DNA of 16,392 bases from the NCBI GenBank assembly GCA_002085465.1, contig NBML01000024.1, positions 1 through 16,392 of the forward strand. The letters run 5' to 3'. The number at the start of each line of letters is the position of its first letter. The stretch's first letter is position 1. Origin of the DNA: Desulfobacteraceae bacterium 4572_89 (GTDB taxonomy: Bacteria > Desulfobacterota > Desulfobacteria > Desulfobacterales > Desulfobacteraceae). Below are positions 7,263 to 13,764 of the stretch, piece after piece. The translations under genes and the position numbers were made by a program. The notes beneath the pieces are model-generated. The model did no database searches. It had not been told where the DNA came from and saw nothing but the letters and a program-made list of their open reading frames with translations.

Positions 7263-8042
7263 CTAATCTCCGTAAACATCAAAATCAAAGTGTTTTGCAT
7301 TGACCTTCTGGTACTCGCCATTGGCACGTATGTCCAGGATGGCCTTGTTCAGAAGAGAGACAAGTTCCGGGCTGTTTTTTCTAACGGCAATACCTATACC
7401 CTCACCAAACCACTTCTTGTCGGTGAAACCAGGACCGTTAAAATCATAGTTACTGCCTTCCTTAGACTTTAGCAGACCGTCGGACAGGGCTACACTGTCT
7501 GCAAATACAAGGTCAATCCGTCCGGAGATAAGATCCATGTTTGCTTCGTCCAGGGTGGCATAGGACTTAATTTTTACAGTTTTACCGAACTTGTCTCTGA
7601 CAAAATTGTCATGGATGGTTCCTCTCTGTACACCAACGGTTTTTCCCTTGAGTCCTTCAGGGGTGATCTCAACCGTAACCCCTTTTTTGCAAACGAATTT
7701 TGCAGGGGTGAGGTAGTATTTATTGGTAAAGTCGACCTTTTTCAAGCGCTCCTGGGTGATGGACATGGAGGCGATGATGGCATCGAATTTTTTGGCAAGC
7801 AGACCAGGGATCAGGCCGTCCCAGTCCTGCATTACAAATTCACACTCAACACCGGCGGCTTTGCAGATCGCTTTGGCAATATCCACATCAAACCCCTGTA
7901 AGTCGCCGTTTTTATCCACATAATTAAACGGAGGATAGGCTCCCTCTGTGCCAATACGAACTTTTGTAATGTCACCGGCAAAGGCTGAACCTGCAATCAG
8001 AGCAATACAGAAAACAACGGATACAATTAACGATTTTCTCAT
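7263..8042 (-). CDS. Periplasmic basic amino-acid binding protein (HisJ/ArgT-like), cassette 2
   Basis: This is a 259-residue family-3 binding protein. ATG 8042 (MRKSLIVSVVF) is chosen because it has AAGGAG directly upstream and begins a clean signal peptide cut near AFAG at residue 22; an in-frame ATG 15 codons upstream only adds a hydrophobic leader. Family features are EGAYPPFNYVDKNGDLQGFD, MQDWDGLIPGLLAKKFDAI, SMSITQERLKKVDFTNKYY (ligand carboxylate Arg), VGVQRGTIHDN, and GRIDLVFADSVA with the conserved Asp for the ligand amino group. The match to the Lys/Arg/Orn/His class is good, though the exact ligand is not provable. It is encoded between its ATPase (227 nt upstream) and permeases. 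Confidence 0.95.
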   Translation of the reverse strand: MRKSLIVSVVFCIALIAGSAFAGDITKVRIGTEGAYPPFNYVDKNGDLQGFDVDIAKAICKAAGVECEFVMQDWDGLIPGLLAKKFDAIIASMSITQERLKKVDFTNKYYLTPAKFVCKKGVTVEITPEGLKGKTVGVQRGTIHDNFVRDKFGKTVKIKSYATLDEANMDLISGRIDLVFADSVALSDGLLKSKEGSNYDFNGPGFTDKKWFGEGIGIAVRKNSPELVSLLNKAILDIRANGEYQKVNAKHFDFDVYGD

Positions 8043-8092
8043 TTTTTTCTCCTTAACCATTGAATTTAACAAATATATTAAGGTCACAATTT

Positions 8093-8269
8093 ATAAAACC
8101 GGCATGGCCGGAGCATGGACCTTAGTTTCTATCCACAACGAATTTTGCTCCCCATGATTACAAAAACTTATTCGGAGTTTCATAAAACCGGCATGGCCGG
8201 AGCATGGGACTTGCTTCTATCCACAACGAATTTTGAAACCCCAATGATTACAAAAGCTTGTTCGGAATT
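8093..8269. repeat. Two tandem copies of an 89-bp direct repeat
   Basis: Units at 8093-8181 and 8182-8270 share nearly all of their sequence: ATAAAACCGGCATGGCCGGAG, then CTATCCACAACGAATTTTG, then ATGATTACAAAA, then TTCGGA and TTTC. Each unit contains a small CCGGC-ATG-GCCGG hairpin. They fill most of the 227-nt spacer between the ATPase and binding-protein genes of cassette 2 and abut the ATPase stop codon. I see no coding frame in them. They might be an extragenic repeat family, a regulatory RNA or a multi-site operator. Confidence 0.85.
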
Positions 8270-9046
8270 TCATATAAGATTTGCCAGAAATTGCCTGCAC
8301 CGTTCGGAATCCGGCGAACCAAAAATATAGTCGGGAGAGCCCTGGGCCTCGATGCCCCCCTGATCAAGGAAAACAACCTTGGATGAGACCTCCCTTGCAA
8401 AACCCATTTCATGGGTGGCAACTATCATGGTGCGCCCCTCTTTGACAAGATTCTGCATCACCTTTAACACTTCTCCCACAAGCTCGGGATCAAGGGCAGA
8501 CGTGGGTTCATCAAAAAGAAGGACATCCGGCTCCATGGCAAGAGCCCTGGCTATAGCCGCCCGCTGCTGCTGTCCGCCGGAAAGCTGGGAGGGAAAATAG
8601 TCGGCGCGCTGGGCAATGCCCACCTTTTCCAGGAGGGCCATGGCCATCTCTTTTGCCTCTTTTTTTGAACGATGGAGTACATGCACCGGCGCCTCGATGA
8701 TATTTTCGAACACGGTCATGTGGGACCAGAGGTTGAAGTGCTGAAACACCATGGCAAGCCGAGTTCTGATTCTGTCCACCTGCTTGCGGTCTTGGGGAAC
8801 CATCTTGCCCTGGCGATTCTGCTGGAGCCTGATATGCTCGCCCCCTATATAGATATTGCCTGCGGAGGGGATCTCAAGAAGATTCATGCATCTGAGAAGG
8901 GTGCTCTTGCCGGAACCGCTGGATCCAATGAGAGCAATGACATCGCCCTCTCCAGCTTCCATGGATATTCCCTTGAGCACTTCTAACTGCCCAAATTTTT
9001 TGTAAAGCGACTCTACTCTGACAACATCATTTTTTTGTATGTTCAA
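8270..9046 (-). CDS. Polar amino-acid ABC transporter ATP-binding protein (HisP/GlnQ family), cassette 2
   Basis: This is a 258-residue cytoplasmic ATPase when started at TTG 9046. That start is preferred because AGGGGTGGAG lies just upstream and the protein then begins in family style ([19 protein letters not shown]). An ATG at 9148 would add 34 unrelated residues overlapping a decayed gene. Motifs are Walker [10 protein letters not shown] (41-49), Gln102 in the Q-loop, LSGGQ (155-159), Walker B VLLFDE with Glu180, SALD, and switch His212. The insertion around residues 70-95 ([15 protein letters not shown]) is typical of HisP-type basic amino-acid ATPases. It is the first gene of the minus-strand transporter block. 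Confidence 0.94.
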   Translation of the reverse strand: MNIQKNDVVRVESLYKKFGQLEVLKGISMEAGEGDVIALIGSSGSGKSTLLRCMNLLEIPSAGNIYIGGEHIRLQQNRQGKMVPQDRKQVDRIRTRLAMVFQHFNLWSHMTVFENIIEAPVHVLHRSKKEAKEMAMALLEKVGIAQRADYFPSQLSGGQQQRAAIARALAMEPDVLLFDEPTSALDPELVGEVLKVMQNLVKEGRTMIVATHEMGFAREVSSKVVFLDQGGIEAQGSPDYIFGSPDSERCRQFLANLI

Positions 9047-9551
9047 TCTCCACCCCTGTATACATTTGGAATTCGGAGAATACAGTATCAGGGAATTCAA
9101 GTTTCCACAAGTCCAATCTACCAGCAATTTTAAGGGATAAAAATTCAATCAAACGACCATAGTCCCTCAAATACCAAATAGTTAAAGGTAAAGAGCTGTT
9201 ATCTTCGGCAAGGCTCTCATCAGCAGAACGGGCCGATCTTTCCATGACAAAAGCGCCCAGGCCTGAGATAATGCCGGGGTGAGCACGACCTTTTCCGCTG
9301 AGCCGGGGTGCGGTTTCCAGGGAGCGGGTCACTTTGATTTTGGAGTCATCCAGATATTTCCGGATACTGGAGAGATGCCCCACAAATTGGCTGAAGACAA
9401 GGGCCTTGTGCCCATTGTTGATGAGTTTCCTTAGAATGTCAGAAAAAAGAGCCAGTTTACTGCTGGCAATGGAGATCTTCTTGTTGACAAGTTCACTGTG
9501 GCAACAAGCCTGGCGCAGTTTTGTGATCTCCGCCAGTATTTTAAAATGCTT
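9027..9551 (-). pseudogene. Remnant of a SNF2-family helicase
   Basis: The minus-strand frame is open from 9551 to 9027 but has no convincing start. Its first ~74 codons (9551-9330) read like the region of bacterial SNF2/HepA helicases before and into the C-terminal helicase domain: HFKILAEITKLRQACC, then SSKLALFSDILRKLI, then HKALVFSQFVGHLSSIRKYL. After KIKV the similarity stops: the expected DGST, helicase motifs V and VI and the arginine fingers are missing. The remaining ~100 codons (TRSLETAPRLSGKG onward) are of unknown origin. Upstream, the frame meets a stop at 9552-9554 and then a MITE-like element. The gene is clearly broken. Confidence 0.75.
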
Positions 9552-9589
9552 TTAGCCGCCATGGCTTTCATCATCATTAGAACCAAGCC

Positions 9590-9846
9590 TAAAACTCGAT
9601 TATCAAGTTTTTTATGGAAAAACCGATTCAGAGCCCCCAACGTTTGCCCTGTCAGGAACGTTGAGAACCAAAGGAGAATAAGACTTTTTGCTCTGCCAGG
9701 CGTTAAGAAAATCAAGCTGTTTAAGGACCAGTGGCCGCAGTTCTTGATTTTTAGCCTGGCAGAGCAAAAAGTCCTCCAACGTTCTCGTTCCTGACAGGGC
9801 AAACGTTGGGGCGGCGCTATTCTAAAAACTTGATTATCGAGTAAAA
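9590..9846. mobile_element. MITE-like element with ~105-bp terminal inverted repeats and TAAAA target duplication
   Basis: The element spans 9595-9841 (247 bp). Its ends are CTCGATTATCAAG and CTTGATTATCGAG, inverted with one mismatch. Inside each arm are two perfectly inverted blocks. The 26-bp block is at 9635-9660 and 9786-9811. The 20-bp block GACTTTTTGCTCTGCCAGGC is at 9682-9701 and 9754-9773. The arms therefore extend over about 105 bp each, with a short centre. TAAAA flanks both sides (9590-9594 and 9842-9846), as a 5-bp target site duplication. There is no transposase inside, so it would need one supplied in trans. It lies just upstream of the broken helicase gene. Confidence 0.8.
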
Positions 9847-10161
9847 ACTTTTTATCCCCCACCTGAAACCTGCGCTTATTGTAATAAATGCCTATTTTTT
9901 TTCATACTCCCCTTGACAAAAAGGGAGTTTCTATCTAAGCTTTTTTTAAAGCCAAATGTTCTCTTTTGTCACGTGTTAATACTGAACTGAACGCTGATTT
10001 TACCTTCTAAACATCAGACCTTCCTATCTATTGGCTTTCATCACAATTCAACCCATATTTACCACGTGGGTGTTTTAAATTTGTAACTTCTTGATTTTAC
10101 AAGATATTATTTTTAAAATTCTTAGACGTAAATGATGGTCAAAAAATCAAACAATTAATGA
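9847..10161. other. AT-rich region without recognisable gene
   Basis: I find no coding frame with a ribosome binding site or family resemblance here. A small hairpin CTCCC...GGGAG lies around 9907-9926 and includes a TTGACA word without a matching -10. The stretch is probably decayed DNA between the MITE and the response-regulator remnant. Confidence 0.4.
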
Positions 10162-10305
10162 TATCAGCATGTTAACAACCTTTACATGGTAAACTTGGGA
10201 TTCAAAGGTGTTGTAGTTCCGAAACCTAACCTGGACAAGCCAGAACCAAATAAGTTTTCTGATTCTCTTGCCAAAATAACACGAAAATCAGAAATAAGAA
10301 TCTAA
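10162..10305 (+). pseudogene. Possible receiver-domain (response regulator) C-terminal remnant
   Basis: A short open frame follows TGA 10159-10161 and ends at TAA 10303-10305; the only ATG (10186) gives 39 residues. It reads MVNLGFKGVVVPKPNLDKPE, resembling the last beta-strand and Lys-Pro dipeptide of receiver domains (GF.GVV.KP...), followed by a short helix. The phospho-acceptor Asp and the rest of the domain are absent. The segment 10227-10305 is the second copy of the repeat at 313-391. This is a tentative reading of a very short fragment. Confidence 0.3.
10227..10305 (+). repeat. Diverged 79-bp repeat, copy 2 (partner at 313-391)
   Basis: It aligns without gaps at 56 of 79 positions to the sequence directly after the acyl-CoA dehydrogenase-like gene, in the same orientation and ending at the equivalent stop codon. 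Sequence upstream of the two copies is unrelated, so the shared part is a duplicated gene end or a small element. Confidence 0.6.
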
Positions 10306-10347
10306 GGTAAGTTTATACTCTATTTTGGGCAGCCTTCAAAATCTCTT

Positions 10348-10366
10348 AAAAGTGGTTTACACTTTT
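10348..10366 (+). terminator. AT-rich hairpin
   Basis: AAAAGTG-GTTTA-CACTTTT forms a 7-bp stem with T-rich 3' side. It could end transcription coming from the decayed region, shielding the gene at 10575. The rest of 10306-10574 shows no gene. It ends with the leader of the secreted protein gene, including AAGGGAG at 10563-10569. Confidence 0.3.
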
Positions 10367-10574
10367 ATTGTAAAAAAATATCAACAATACAGTGTTGACC
10401 TGATATTCACTATGTACAAGACACAGAAAGTGTTAACTGACAAATGAAGGATGCCCTATTTTGCATTCATTTTATGGTGGTGGAGGGGGGTGATGGATGG
10501 TTGTAAAAAACGCTTAACGGTTCTTTTTATTTTAATGATTTAAACCAAATTAAGCTGATACCAAGGGAGATTAA

Positions 10575-11033
10575 ATGAAAAAATTCTTGTATATTTTCGT
10601 CGTAATCGCTTTGTTGGCAGGAGGTACAGCCTTTGCCTCCGACTACATGTATGCAAATCGTTATTTAACCTTTCAATGGACAGGTGTGGACCTGGACCAC
10701 ACCTATCATTGTGCCAATAAAACAAGCTGGTGGGGGGGATCCAACACAACCTGCTGGTCGTGGACAGGCGGCGAATCCGATGGAACTTACCTTTCCGGCA
10801 CTTGGGGATACGGCGACTATGATGATTCGAAATGCACATCATCCAACTGGGGATGCCGATTCATTTACGGTGTTGATGGGGTATGCCACCAAGAGGCAAA
10901 CAGAGGGCTTTACACCTCCGGAAAAACAGTTTCCAAGGCCAAGGGCTACTGGCTCTCCAGCGCACTATTTGGGACATACGGTTCATGGACAAGTTGGACC
11001 GCATGCAAAACCACTTGCTGGCTCTGGTGGTAA
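10575..11033 (+). CDS. Small secreted Trp- and Cys-rich protein, unknown family
   Basis: This is a 152-residue precursor with ATG 10575, preceded by AAGGGAG. A clear Sec signal peptide ends AFA at residue 21, leaving a 131-residue mature protein. The mature part has 13 Trp (about 10%) and 7 Cys (46, 60, 87, 94, 104, 144, 148), many Gly, Ser, Thr and Tyr, and ends CKTTCWLWW. A core that looks conserved is GVDGVCHQEANRGLY (99-113), followed by TVSKAKGYWLSSALFGTYG. I do not recognise the family. The composition suggests a disulfide-stapled, aromatic-rich extracellular or periplasmic protein, perhaps carbohydrate- or membrane-contacting, or a secreted toxin-like product. It lies upstream of a membrane-anchored repeat protein and a DUF1573 protein on the same strand. 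Confidence 0.85.
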   Translation: MKKFLYIFVVIALLAGGTAFASDYMYANRYLTFQWTGVDLDHTYHCANKTSWWGGSNTTCWSWTGGESDGTYLSGTWGYGDYDDSKCTSSNWGCRFIYGVDGVCHQEANRGLYTSGKTVSKAKGYWLSSALFGTYGSWTSWTACKTTCWLWW

Positions 11034-11095
11034 TCCATTGGAACATAAAACCAAGGATATGAAAAGGGTTGGCCGATTATTAAAAACAACCTCGT

Positions 11096-11117
11096 AATTG
11101 CCGCTCGATGGGCAATT
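11096..11117 (+). terminator. Hairpin after the Trp/Cys-rich gene
   Basis: AATTGCC and GGCAATT form a perfect 7-bp stem with an 8-nt loop, 62 nt after the stop codon; a loose T-rich stretch follows at 11129-11134. It may partly terminate or stabilise the 3' end of the message. Confidence 0.35.
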
Positions 11118-11157
11118 TCGCTGGATAGTTTTTATTGAATTTTTTGGCCAACTGACC

Positions 11158-11241
11158 ATGGTCGGGTATGAAGATTTCCTGATTGGTTCGGCGAGTCTGT
11201 TTGTGTTTGCTATTTTAATCAACATCTACAAACCCAGATAG
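11158..11241 (+). CDS. Possible 27-residue membrane peptide
   Basis: The frame from ATG 11158 reads MVGYEDFLIGSASLFVFAIL and ends INIYKPR, a single hydrophobic span with a basic C-terminus. The same frame is open upstream to 11098 with further hydrophobic residues. No convincing ribosome binding site is seen. A perfect 10-bp inverted repeat (GGTTCGGCGA at 11185-11194, TCGCCGAACC at 11243-11252) brackets its 3' half. It may be a small membrane protein, a gene remnant or chance. Confidence 0.25.
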   Translation: MVGYEDFLIGSASLFVFAILINIYKPR

Positions 11242-11359
11242 TTCGCCGAACCTTTCAGCGACAATGCCGAAGAACCCGCTTTTTTCTGAAATCTTGATTC
11301 AAACAACTTGAGGATAAGGGATCGAATTTTAATAGAAAGGATGGCATATCAGGTAGAAT

Positions 11360-12655
11360 ATGAAAATAAAAATCATCACCATTTTAAGTGTAGTGATCGT
11401 TAGTGCTGGAGCCGTTTTTATTGCATCCTATTTTTACAGAGTACATCAATCGACGATTGCACGACAGGAATTCGTTAAAAATAAAGAAAACTCCCAGAGA
11501 AAGCTTGCCAAAGAAATAAAAGAAGAGAGACAGAAAACGATGCCTCCCCCCCTTTCAAGCAAGATGAGTTCTTTGAAAAATACAAAACAATCTCCACCAG
11601 GGAGAGTATTGAGTAATCCCCAGAAAACTCCCTGTCCGGAATCCCTCTTAAAAAAATTGGGAATTGCCGGTGAAGATATAATAAAGAACAGGGGTAAATA
11701 TCGAAATCATGATGTTCATATAGAGTGGATGGATCATGTCTATAGCGTCTTCAATAACCTGGATCCATTAACGGAAGAGGCAATAATTCATAATCATACT
11801 ACACTTCTCTATATAAAGGATAACCTTGATAAGGCATATCTAAATGGAGAGATATCCCAGGAGGAGTTCAATAATGGGCTTACGGAGCTAATGAAATGGT
11901 TTCAAGCAACCAATGAGTCTATTTTAAACGAAGAAGAATACAAACAACTCTTTGGGATATCTGTTGAAGATGGCGAAAAATATGTTGATCAAATTGGTGC
12001 TGATATTCCTGAATACGGGTTTATTTTAAATTCTGACATTGCGGTGGAGGAAGTCAAAAACCTGGTTCAGGGATATAAGCTTGAAGAGATTAACACTTCT
12101 TTTAAAAAAATGGTCCTCGAAAGAGAAAAAATAGGTAATAAGGTCAATGCTGACGAGATAACCCTGGAAGAAGCGAGGCAGGCCTTTAAGGATAGCCAAC
12201 AGAGCTTTGTCAATAAATGCAAAGATCTTTTGACCGAACAAGAGGTGGAGATTATTTTTGGTTCCATGGCAAATCTTGAAATGGGTGTGCAGGAGGAAAA
12301 ACAACCGGATTGGGCAAAACATGCCGAAGAGGAACTCGGCTTCCCTGTGGAAAATTCTAAAACAACATTGGAAATGGTTCAGAAAAAACTGGACAAACAG
12401 ACCATGGACGATTTAAGTTTTTTTCACCAAAACAGAAAAAAGGAAATTGAGGGAATTGGGATAAGGCTGGACAAAGGAGAGATAACTCTGGAAAACGCCA
12501 AGAATATCGCCAATGATCTCCAGGCGGTTTATAGGGATAATTGTCGAAGCATACTTTCAGATGAAGAATTTACATTGATTTTCGGCAGCAGGGATAACCA
12601 GACATCAGCACCATCAAAAACCGATCCAGGGCAGAGTGACGGAGGTAAAATATGA
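11360..12655 (+). CDS. Membrane-anchored protein with three divergent ~65-residue repeats, unknown function
   Basis: This is a 431-residue protein. Residues 4-26 form one N-terminal hydrophobic anchor (uncleaved signal anchor likely), followed by a charged Lys/Glu segment and a Pro/Ser/Lys linker (60-92). The bulk is hydrophilic, acidic and helical, so it is predicted to be periplasmic. Three related modules occur at about 134-201, 238-303 and 346-411. Each has an NGEIS/ADEIT/KGEIT-type turn followed by a helix, and ends in ILNEEEYKQLFG, LLTEQEVEIIFG or ILSDEEFTLIFG. I do not recognise the family. ATG 11360 has only a weak AGGT site. Its stop overlaps the start of the DUF1573 gene by 4 bp (ATGA), so the two are translationally coupled. 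Confidence 0.85.
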   Translation: MKIKIITILSVVIVSAGAVFIASYFYRVHQSTIARQEFVKNKENSQRKLAKEIKEERQKTMPPPLSSKMSSLKNTKQSPPGRVLSNPQKTPCPESLLKKLGIAGEDIIKNRGKYRNHDVHIEWMDHVYSVFNNLDPLTEEAIIHNHTTLLYIKDNLDKAYLNGEISQEEFNNGLTELMKWFQATNESILNEEEYKQLFGISVEDGEKYVDQIGADIPEYGFILNSDIAVEEVKNLVQGYKLEEINTSFKKMVLEREKIGNKVNADEITLEEARQAFKDSQQSFVNKCKDLLTEQEVEIIFGSMANLEMGVQEEKQPDWAKHAEEELGFPVENSKTTLEMVQKKLDKQTMDDLSFFHQNRKKEIEGIGIRLDKGEITLENAKNIANDLQAVYRDNCRSILSDEEFTLIFGSRDNQTSAPSKTDPGQSDGGKI

Positions 12656-13764
12656 GAGGAAAATCTGCAGTGATCATCAAAATTCCCCTGATTCTTATAG
12701 CTATATTCTCCCTTATTTCCATTGCCAACGCTAAAGTCAAAAAATTTCCGGTGCTACATATTTCTTCAACCATCCATGAGTTTACTCCGGTTGTAGCCGG
12801 GACTGATGTGGTTTACGGGTTCAACATCCAGAATAGAGGGGAGGCGCCGCTGAATATCCACAAAGTTAAAACCCAGTGAGGGTGTTTGACTCTCTCCTTT
12901 TCGAGACAAATTCCTCCCGGTGGGAGAGGAACGGTTAAGATAAAAGTAAAAACTGACGGAGACGCAGGTAAAACAATACGAAAGATTGCAACACTCTTCA
13001 GCAATGATCCATTAAAAAAACAGGTAAAGCTTGTTCTCTCAGGGAAAGTTCTCCCGGCTGCCGATATTGAACCAAAAGCCGCTCGATTAATTGGATACGC
13101 TGGTAACCCAATCGAGACAACAATAACAATAACCCCTCCAAAAAATAACTCCTTTGATGTTCTCAAGGTTTGGGCAACAAATGGGAGCAATATCCAATTT
13201 CAATTTGAAAAAAAAGTAGAATCAGGTAGCATTCATTATCTCCTCCACCTTCGAAACTTAAAAAATGAAAGTGGACGATATTTTGATACAATCAACCTAA
13301 CTACAACAAGCACCATCTGCCCTGAATTAACCATACGCGTATTCGGAATCATTCGGGCTCCATCCACACGATCTAAAAAATCAGCTCGTATTCAGATCAC
13401 CCATCTTCAATACGGGAAGCTTGATAATGAACCTTGCGCCCTTTCCGGGTGGGGATTCCACACTGAGACTGCCCTTATGGTTCTCGGTAATAATAAAATA
13501 TGCTATGGAAAGCCCCAGACCGGTTCCCAAGCCCACCGGTTTGGTGGTGAAAAAAGGTTCAAAGGCTTGTTTACACCGGGTATCATCCATGCCCGGGCCG
13601 TTGTCCTCTATCTCCACCCTCACCTTGCCATTTTCCAGTGCAGTCCGCAGAATAAACCGGGCAGGCTCTGCCGAATCCCTGGCATCCCTTTTGTCTGCCA
13701 TGGCCTGGGCCCCATTTTGCAGGATATTAAAAAAAACCTGCTGGACTTTGCTCTTTTCACATAA
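12652..13764 (+). CDS. DUF1573-type exported protein, probable selenoprotein (in-frame UGA = Sec76)
   Basis: The frame starts at ATG 12652, overlapping the upstream stop. It has a signal peptide to ANA (residue 27) and a DUF1573 Ig-like domain (about 30-132: VVYGFNIQNRGEAPLNI, IPPGGRGTVKIKVKT, TLFSNDP, LVLSGKV). A second beta domain ends near RVFGIIRAP (about residue 237). TGA 12877-12879 is codon 76, in KVKTQ-[TGA]-GC. DUF1573 proteins have a CGC motif exactly here, so UGA replaces the first Cys and the reading is U-G-C. Homology continues in frame straight after the UGA, which argues for Sec rather than a broken gene. The frame then overruns its expected end and covers the antisense strand of the kinase gene from codon 244 to 370; this tail looks non-native. 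If UGA were a stop, only 75 residues would be made. Confidence 0.7.
12884..12930 (+). promoter_or_regulatory. Candidate SECIS-type hairpins downstream of UGA
   Basis: Two hairpins follow the in-frame TGA. The first (12884-12911) pairs GTTTG/CAAAT and TCTC/GAGA around a 2-nt 5' bulge and an 8-nt loop, 16 nt past the UGA; the loop lacks the usual leading G. The second (12911-12930) pairs TTCCTCCC with GGGAG-(A)-GGA around a GGT loop, a GGU loop like that of known bacterial SECIS, but begins its loop 40 nt past the UGA, slightly beyond the usual range. Either could recruit SelB. Neither is a textbook match. Confidence 0.35.

Noticed and set aside
9060..9125. Sigma70-type promoter for the transporter block (minus strand, TTGTGG-17-TACTGT) and a GAATTC-flanked inverted repeat as operator
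   Set aside because: The -35 is poor and the repeat has no inner symmetry, so support is too weak to annotate.
9047..9148. 34-codon N-terminal extension of the cassette 2 ATPase from ATG 9148
   Set aside because: It has no similarity to ABC ATPases and lies in the decayed helicase region; TTG 9046 with AGGGGTGGAG upstream fits better.
9431..9862. Minus-strand 143-codon frame
   Set aside because: It crosses the MITE-like inverted repeats and the helicase relic in the wrong frame; not a gene.
10390..10480. Promoter for the Trp/Cys-rich secreted gene (TTGACC and TTAACT words)
   Set aside because: The spacing to any -10-like hexamer is wrong or the match is marginal.
12877..12879. Simple nonsense mutation making the DUF1573 gene a pseudogene
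   Set aside because: It is the only interruption, domain similarity continues in frame, and it falls exactly at a Cys position; selenocysteine is the better reading, though not proven.
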